NCBI GenBank assembly: GCA_964422725.1
Contig: CAYRCC010000046.1
Coordinates: forward strand, 1 to 16,085
Reading direction: 5' to 3'
DNA: 16,085 bases
From: CAKSNH01 sp964422725
GTDB taxonomy: Bacteria; Bacillota; Clostridia; UBA1381
In this document: one piece after another, positions 12,294 through 16,085 of the stretch
Numbering within the stretch: the first letter of the stretch is position 1
How the letters are laid out: the number at the start of each line of letters is the position of its first letter
Translations under genes and position numbers: made by a program
Notes under the pieces: model-generated
Database searches by the model: none
Told to the model about the DNA's origin: nothing
Seen by the model: only the letters and a program-made list of their open reading frames with translations

Positions 12294-13580
12294 TTGGGGC
12301 ATAGATACGGTAGGAGGAGAGGCCTTATCAAATTTAAAAATAATATAATTAAAGCGGCGGCGGCAATCGTGCTGACGGTACTGGTTTTGACGGGAGTATA
12401 TTTTTCGTTTCCGATGATAGCGAGTGCGGCGGCGTTTTTGCTTAAAATATCCCTGCCGTTTATATTGGGGTATCTGTTCGCGCTTTTGGTAAAACCGCCC
12501 GTTGAGTGGCTTTCAAAACGGCTGAAACTGCCAAGACAGATATCCGCGGTACTGGTTATGATACTGTCGCTTGGAGTTGTGGGAAGCATTATAGGGTTCG
12601 GTGTTATAAAAATTGTCGAAGAGGTCAGAAACCTGTATATGCAGCTGCCGGCAATAGTGACGAATGCACAGACGAATTTTCAAAGGTGGGGCGACAAATG
12701 GAATATTGTATATTCCGCTATGCCGGAGAATGTGCAGAATATTCTCACAAATATGTATGACGATTTTATGACGGCTGTTTATGCGTTTATCAATAACAAA
12801 TCGTCGCCGATAGTCAGCTATGCCGGAAACGTGGCAAAGAGTCTGCCGAACATATTTATAAGCGTTATAGTGTTTATACTGTCGTCGTTTTTTATACTGT
12901 CGTCACCGCGCGCAAATGCGCAGAAAGGCGCAAACACAGATGCGGTTTCGCTGTTTTTGTCAAAGCATATATCCGAGGTGCACAAGGAGAAAATCGAAAA
13001 GGTAAAGGACAGTATAAAACGGTATTTGGGCGGATATATAAAAGCACAGCTTACGATAATGAGTATCGCGTTTGTGATACTTTTTACGGGGCTGTCGATT
13101 TTGAAAATCGAGTATGCACTGCTTATTGCGGTTGCGATTGCCGTATTTGACGCACTGCCGTTTTTCGGCAGCGGAGCGGTACTGTGGCCGTGGGCAATTA
13201 TCAGTATGCTCAGCGCGGACTACAAATGCGCCGTTGGGCTTGTAATAATTTATTTTTCGGTCATATTCACGCGCCAGATGATAGAGCCGAAAATAGTGAG
13301 TGACCGCATAGGCACGCCGCCGCTTGCGACACTTGCGGCGATGTACGCCGGATACAAGATATTCAGCATAGGCGGTATGATTTTCGGGCCGGTAGTTATG
13401 ATGCTTTGCATAAGCCTGTACAACGCCGGACTCTTTGACGGCTTGAAGGAGCTTTTGTCACTGTTTGGGTGTATAGCGGCGAAGTGGCGGCGCAGGCTTG
13501 GGAGGTCGTACAGGGCATTTAAAAAGTCGCTTGAAGAAGAAAATGACAATAACAATGAGGAGGAAAATACAGATGAGTAA
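12294..13580 (+). CDS. AI-2E family transporter (PerM/YtvI-like membrane protein)
   Basis: This is an integral membrane protein of about 417-428 aa in the AI-2E transporter family (PF01594), which includes E. coli TqsA/PerM and Bacillus YtvI. Substrates differ between members and none can be assigned here. Several hydrophobic helices are visible: two near the N-terminus, a pair near residues 80-110, and a C-terminal block with DALPFFGSGAVLWPWA and MIEPKIVSDRIGTPPLATL, which is typical of the family. The start is uncertain. TTG 12294 opens the frame but has a poor ribosome site. A strong AGGAGGAG lies at 12312-12319 with no ATG/GTG/TTG at the right distance; the in-frame codon there is ATC 12327. 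The Glu/Asn-rich C-terminus overlaps the metG start by 8 nt. Confidence 0.88.
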   Translation: MGHRYGRRRGLIKFKNNIIKAAAAIVLTVLVLTGVYFSFPMIASAAAFLLKISLPFILGYLFALLVKPPVEWLSKRLKLPRQISAVLVMILSLGVVGSIIGFGVIKIVEEVRNLYMQLPAIVTNAQTNFQRWGDKWNIVYSAMPENVQNILTNMYDDFMTAVYAFINNKSSPIVSYAGNVAKSLPNIFISVIVFILSSFFILSSPRANAQKGANTDAVSLFLSKHISEVHKEKIEKVKDSIKRYLGGYIKAQLTIMSIAFVILFTGLSILKIEYALLIAVAIAVFDALPFFGSGAVLWPWAIISMLSADYKCAVGLVIIYFSVIFTRQMIEPKIVSDRIGTPPLATLAAMYAGYKIFSIGGMIFGPVVMMLCISLYNAGLFDGLKELLSLFGCIAAKWRRRLGRSYRAFKKSLEEENDNNNEEENTDE

Positions 13581-15498
13581 ATTTTACATTACAACTGCGA
13601 TTGCGTACACGTCAAAAACACCTCATATCGGAAACACGTATGAGATTATTTTGACGGACGCTATCGCGCGATACAGAAGATTTATAGGTGACGACGTATT
13701 CTTTTTGACGGGTACGGACGAGCATGGACAAAAGATTCAGGAAATTGCGGAAAAAGAGGGTATAACCCCTCAGCAGCACGTCGATAAGATTGCCGGCGAG
13801 ATAAAGGATATCGCAAATATGCTTAACATAAGCTACGACAAATTTATCCGCACAACCGATGATTACCACGTAAAGGCTGTGCAGAAAATTTTCAAAAAGC
13901 TCTATGACCAAGGCGACATTTACAAAAGCGAGTATGAGGGACTTTACTGTACGCCGTGCGAGTCGTTTTGGACGGAAACACAGCTCGTTGACGGCAAGTG
14001 TCCCGACTGCGGCCGCGAGGTTGTAAAGACCAAGGAAGAAGCGTATTTCTTTAAGATGTCGAAGTATCAGGACAGACTTATGAAACATATCGAGGAAAAT
14101 CCGGAATTTATACAGCCTGAGTCGCGCAAGAAAGAAATGGTAAACAACTTCTTAAAACCGGGACTTCAGGATTTGTGCGTGTCGCGGACGAGCTTTTCGT
14201 GGGGAATACCGGTAGAGTTTGACGATAAGCACGTTGTATACGTTTGGATTGATGCGCTGTCAAACTACATTACGGCACTGGGCTACACTCCCGATGAAAA
14301 AGGCGAGCTTTATAAAAAGTACTGGCCGGCGGACGTGCATATTATAGGCAAGGATATTTTAAGATTTCATACGATTTACTGGCCTATTATGCTTATGGCG
14401 CTGGGTGAACCGCTGCCGAAACAGGTATTCGGACACCCTTGGATGCTGTTCGGCGAGGAAAAGATGAGCAAGTCGCGCGGAAATGTGATTTATGCGCAGA
14501 ATCTTGTTAAGCATTTCGGAGTTGATGCGGTGCGCTATTACGCACTGCACGAAATGCCGTTTGCACAGGACGGGTCTATTACGTGTGACGTGTTTATCAG
14601 CCGTTACAATTCGGATTTGGCGAATACGCTGGGTAATCTTGTAAACAGAACGGTAGCGATGATTAACAAGTATTTCGGCGGAGAGATTAAAGAGCCGGTG
14701 TGCGAGGGCGAGTTTGACGCGGATTTAAAGCAAACGGCAATTGCGGCTGCAGGCAAAGTCGGAAAGGCTATGGAAACACTGCACGTTGCCGATGCGCTTG
14801 ACCGCATATGGGAGATAGTTGACCGCGCAAACAAGTACATTGACGAAACAATGCCGTGGTCGCTTGCAAAGAGTGACGAAACAATGCCAAGACTGCAAAC
14901 GGTGCTGTATAATCTTGCGGAGAGCATACGGATTATTGCCGCGCTGTTGGTGTCGTTTATGCCTGAAACGGCGCAAGCCATTGCACAGCAGATAGGCACA
15001 GACAGGATTGATTATGCGAGTCTTTCAAAGTTCGGCGCGATTGAGGCAGGGACTAAGGTAGGCGAGGCAAAACCGCTGTTTGCGCGTATAGATGCGGACA
15101 AGAAGCTGGAGGAGCTTGCGGCTGAGTTTGAGGCGGCGGAGAGTGAGCCGGCGGTTGAGATTGAGCCGTACAAGGATTATATAGAGTTTGAGGATTTTGA
15201 AAAGCTGGATATACGGGTGGGCAAGGTTATAGAGTGTGAGAAAGTGCCGAAGTCGTCAAAGCTTTTGAGGTTTTTGCTGCAGGTGGGAAATGAGAAACGG
15301 CAGATTTTGTCGGGAATTTCAAAGTATCACAAGCCTGAGGATATGATTGGGAAGAATGTAGTATTTATTGCGAACCTCAAGCCGCGCAAGATGATGGGGC
15401 TGGAGTCGTGCGGAATGATTTTGTCGGCAGAGCATGGTGAGGAGCTTACCGCGCTTACAACCGTAAAGGATATACAAAGCGGAGCACAGATAGTTTAA
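13573..15498 (+). CDS. metG: methionine--tRNA ligase
   Basis: This enzyme charges tRNA-Met and initiator tRNA with methionine using ATP, in the cytoplasm. The 641-aa protein is a full-length class I synthetase with a C-terminal tRNA-binding domain. The HIGH motif is PHIGN (His18), and the zinc knuckle is C126-x2-C129 ... C143-x2-C146. The KMSKS motif is at 297-301, and the EMAP-II/Arc1p-like domain begins near residue 540 (FEKLDIRVGKV) and runs to the end. The frame is open upstream, but ATG 13573 with GAGGAGGAA (13557-13565) is the start. It overlaps the stop of the AI-2E gene (TAA 13578-13580), suggesting translational coupling. A hairpin follows the stop. No T-box or other methionine-responsive leader is seen, consistent with an internal operon position. 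Confidence 0.98.
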   Translation: MSKFYITTAIAYTSKTPHIGNTYEIILTDAIARYRRFIGDDVFFLTGTDEHGQKIQEIAEKEGITPQQHVDKIAGEIKDIANMLNISYDKFIRTTDDYHVKAVQKIFKKLYDQGDIYKSEYEGLYCTPCESFWTETQLVDGKCPDCGREVVKTKEEAYFFKMSKYQDRLMKHIEENPEFIQPESRKKEMVNNFLKPGLQDLCVSRTSFSWGIPVEFDDKHVVYVWIDALSNYITALGYTPDEKGELYKKYWPADVHIIGKDILRFHTIYWPIMLMALGEPLPKQVFGHPWMLFGEEKMSKSRGNVIYAQNLVKHFGVDAVRYYALHEMPFAQDGSITCDVFISRYNSDLANTLGNLVNRTVAMINKYFGGEIKEPVCEGEFDADLKQTAIAAAGKVGKAMETLHVADALDRIWEIVDRANKYIDETMPWSLAKSDETMPRLQTVLYNLAESIRIIAALLVSFMPETAQAIAQQIGTDRIDYASLSKFGAIEAGTKVGEAKPLFARIDADKKLEELAAEFEAAESEPAVEIEPYKDYIEFEDFEKLDIRVGKVIECEKVPKSSKLLRFLLQVGNEKRQILSGISKYHKPEDMIGKNVVFIANLKPRKMMGLESCGMILSAEHGEELTALTTVKDIQSGAQIV

Positions 15499-15499
15499 T

Positions 15500-15533
15500 A
15501 TTGCAAAGGAGTAACCCCTTTGCAATCCCTTTT
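15500..15533 (+). terminator. probable terminator of metG
   Basis: A 10-bp perfect stem, ATTGCAAAGG with CCTTTGCAAT and a 7-nt loop, begins one base after the metG stop and is followed by CCCTTTT. The T-run is short, so efficiency is uncertain. The arms match the palindrome at 8247-8269. Confidence 0.6.
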
Positions 15534-15555
15534 GGTGGGTATCGTTATTCAGCGG

Positions 15556-15574
15556 TAAGGGGCGTTGCCCCTTA
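15556..15574. repeat. short palindromic module TAAGGGGC-gtt-GCCCCTTA
   Basis: An 8-bp perfect stem with loop GTT; it is the reverse complement of the module at 8100-8118. Confidence 0.75.
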
Positions 15575-15613
15575 GTAGGACAATTCATTGTTATAACAAT
15601 TCTGCTATCCTCA

Positions 15614-15643
15614 CTTACTTTTGCCAACAGCGGCAAAAGTAAG
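15614..15643. repeat. 12-bp inverted repeat CTTACTTTTGCC-aacagc-GGCAAAAGTAAG
   Basis: A perfect 12-bp stem with a 6-nt loop in the gene-free 3' stretch. It is not followed by a T-run, so it looks like a dispersed palindrome rather than a terminator. Confidence 0.65.
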
Positions 15644-15967
15644 CAAAAACGCCGTCGGGCGTTGCCCGAACCCAAAAAACCGCCGCGCTTGACTGAATAT
15701 ACCGCACGCACCGAGTATGTTTTAGTGTTTGCTTTATTCGCTCCGCTCAATGGTCGCAAACACGTTACGTTTCGCACGCTCTCAGCGTTGGGTCGCTTTG
15801 GCGGTTTTTTCCGTATCGCAAACGCGGTGAGCTGACGGTAACGTTGATATGCATAGGCAGACATTGCCAAAACGCGGTGGTAACCGCAACATCGGTTGCT
15901 CGGGCGTTGCCCTCGATTGAAAGCGTTGTGTGAACGTTGAATTTTTTTGGTGGTTACCGCAACTTTT

Positions 15968-16000
15968 GCGGTTGCCGAACCGCTTACCCTTTGCGCAAGC
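15968..16000 (+). repeat. 33-bp repeat shared with 8171-8203
   Basis: Second copy of the 33-bp module, with 31 of 33 positions the same. The hairpin GCGGTT-gccg-AACCGC is kept; one of the two differences is in its loop. Confidence 0.75.
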
Positions 16001-16085
16001 GCGAAAAAGCTGCTGCGCTAAGTGGGGTTGGAGGGTATGCCGTCGCTGACGTTGTAATAACCGCTGACGTTCGGTAAAATCCGCG

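Larger units (their letters stand above)
15499..16085. other. gene-free stretch of hairpin modules
   Basis: The last ~590 bases contain no credible gene. They hold the metG terminator (15500-15533), a GGTGGGTATC motif, the palindrome 15556-15574, a 12-bp hairpin (15614-15643), CGGGC-gtt-GCCCG at 15656-15668, two related GGTGGT(A/T)ACCGCAAC segments (about 15880-15893 and 15949-15963), and the 33-bp repeat 15968-16000 shared with 8171-8203. A 183-codon minus-strand open frame (15319-15870) runs back into metG and through the palindromes and is not believed. Confidence 0.75.

Noticed and set aside
13498..13572. N-terminal extension of metG by 25 codons
   Set aside because: It lies in the overlapping AI-2E gene. 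ATG 13573 with GAGGAGGAA begins right at the conserved FYITTAIAY start of the catalytic domain.
13520..13572. T-box or SAM riboswitch controlling metG
   Set aside because: metG overlaps the upstream gene, leaving no room for a leader, and no specifier-loop or T-box sequence is visible.
15319..15870. 183-codon minus-strand open frame downstream of and antisense to metG
   Set aside because: It overlaps the end of metG by 180 bases on the opposite strand and runs through the metG terminator and several palindromes. Its protein is Arg/Leu/Ser-rich and low in acidic residues, as expected from translated repeats, and I recognise no domain.

Overview
The window looks like chromosome of a low-to-mid-GC anaerobic Firmicute, most likely a gut-type member of Clostridia. 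This is inferred from AGGAGG-type ribosome binding sites, frequent TTG/GTG starts, sigma-A-like promoters, a Spo0E-like small protein, a DUF6062-like protein, a DUF362-ferredoxin and an AI-2E/YtvI-type membrane protein. No tRNA, rRNA, CRISPR array, phage gene or transposase was seen.

Layout. (1) 1-133: the end of a dispersed hairpin-rich repeat, then two back-to-back intrinsic terminators. (2) pckG (GTP-type PEP carboxykinase) on the minus strand, 146-1924. (3) A divergent intergenic region with one promoter for pckG and a perfect-consensus promoter plus GC-rich leader for a Cys/His-rich DUF6062-like protein (2233-2982). (4) A three-gene polar amino acid ABC importer operon: permease, ATPase, lipoprotein (3070-5334). 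(5) A 390-bp gene-free stretch carrying a complete copy of the repeat. (6) rsuA (16S rRNA pseudouridine synthase), lgt (prolipoprotein diacylglyceryl transferase) and a 58-aa Spo0E-like gene. (7) An almost 800-bp gene-free stretch with a second full copy of the repeat in inverted orientation, plus several other hairpin modules. (8) A colinear gene string, probably one long operon: DUF362/2x[4Fe-4S] protein, trmL, degV, an ApgM-like phosphoglycerate mutase/proposed homoserine kinase, an AI-2E family membrane protein and metG (8458-15498). (9) A gene-free 3' end (15499-16085) built from the same kinds of hairpin modules as region 7.

The genes are mostly central housekeeping functions: anaplerosis or gluconeogenesis, amino acid uptake, rRNA and tRNA modification, lipoprotein maturation (which would act on the ABC substrate-binding lipoprotein) and Met-tRNA charging. 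The most unusual content is intergenic. A ~210-bp element bounded by a 7-bp terminal inverted repeat (TGTAGAC...GTCTACA) and packed with six hairpins occurs three times: one partial copy at the window edge and two complete copies in inverted orientation around rsuA-lgt-spo0E-like. In all three copies its 3' end lies 5-6 nt from a Rho-independent-terminator-like hairpin whose sequence differs each time. This could be a terminator-associated MITE-like element or a multicopy structured RNA. A second set of short palindromic modules is shared between 8040-8300 and 15500-16085.
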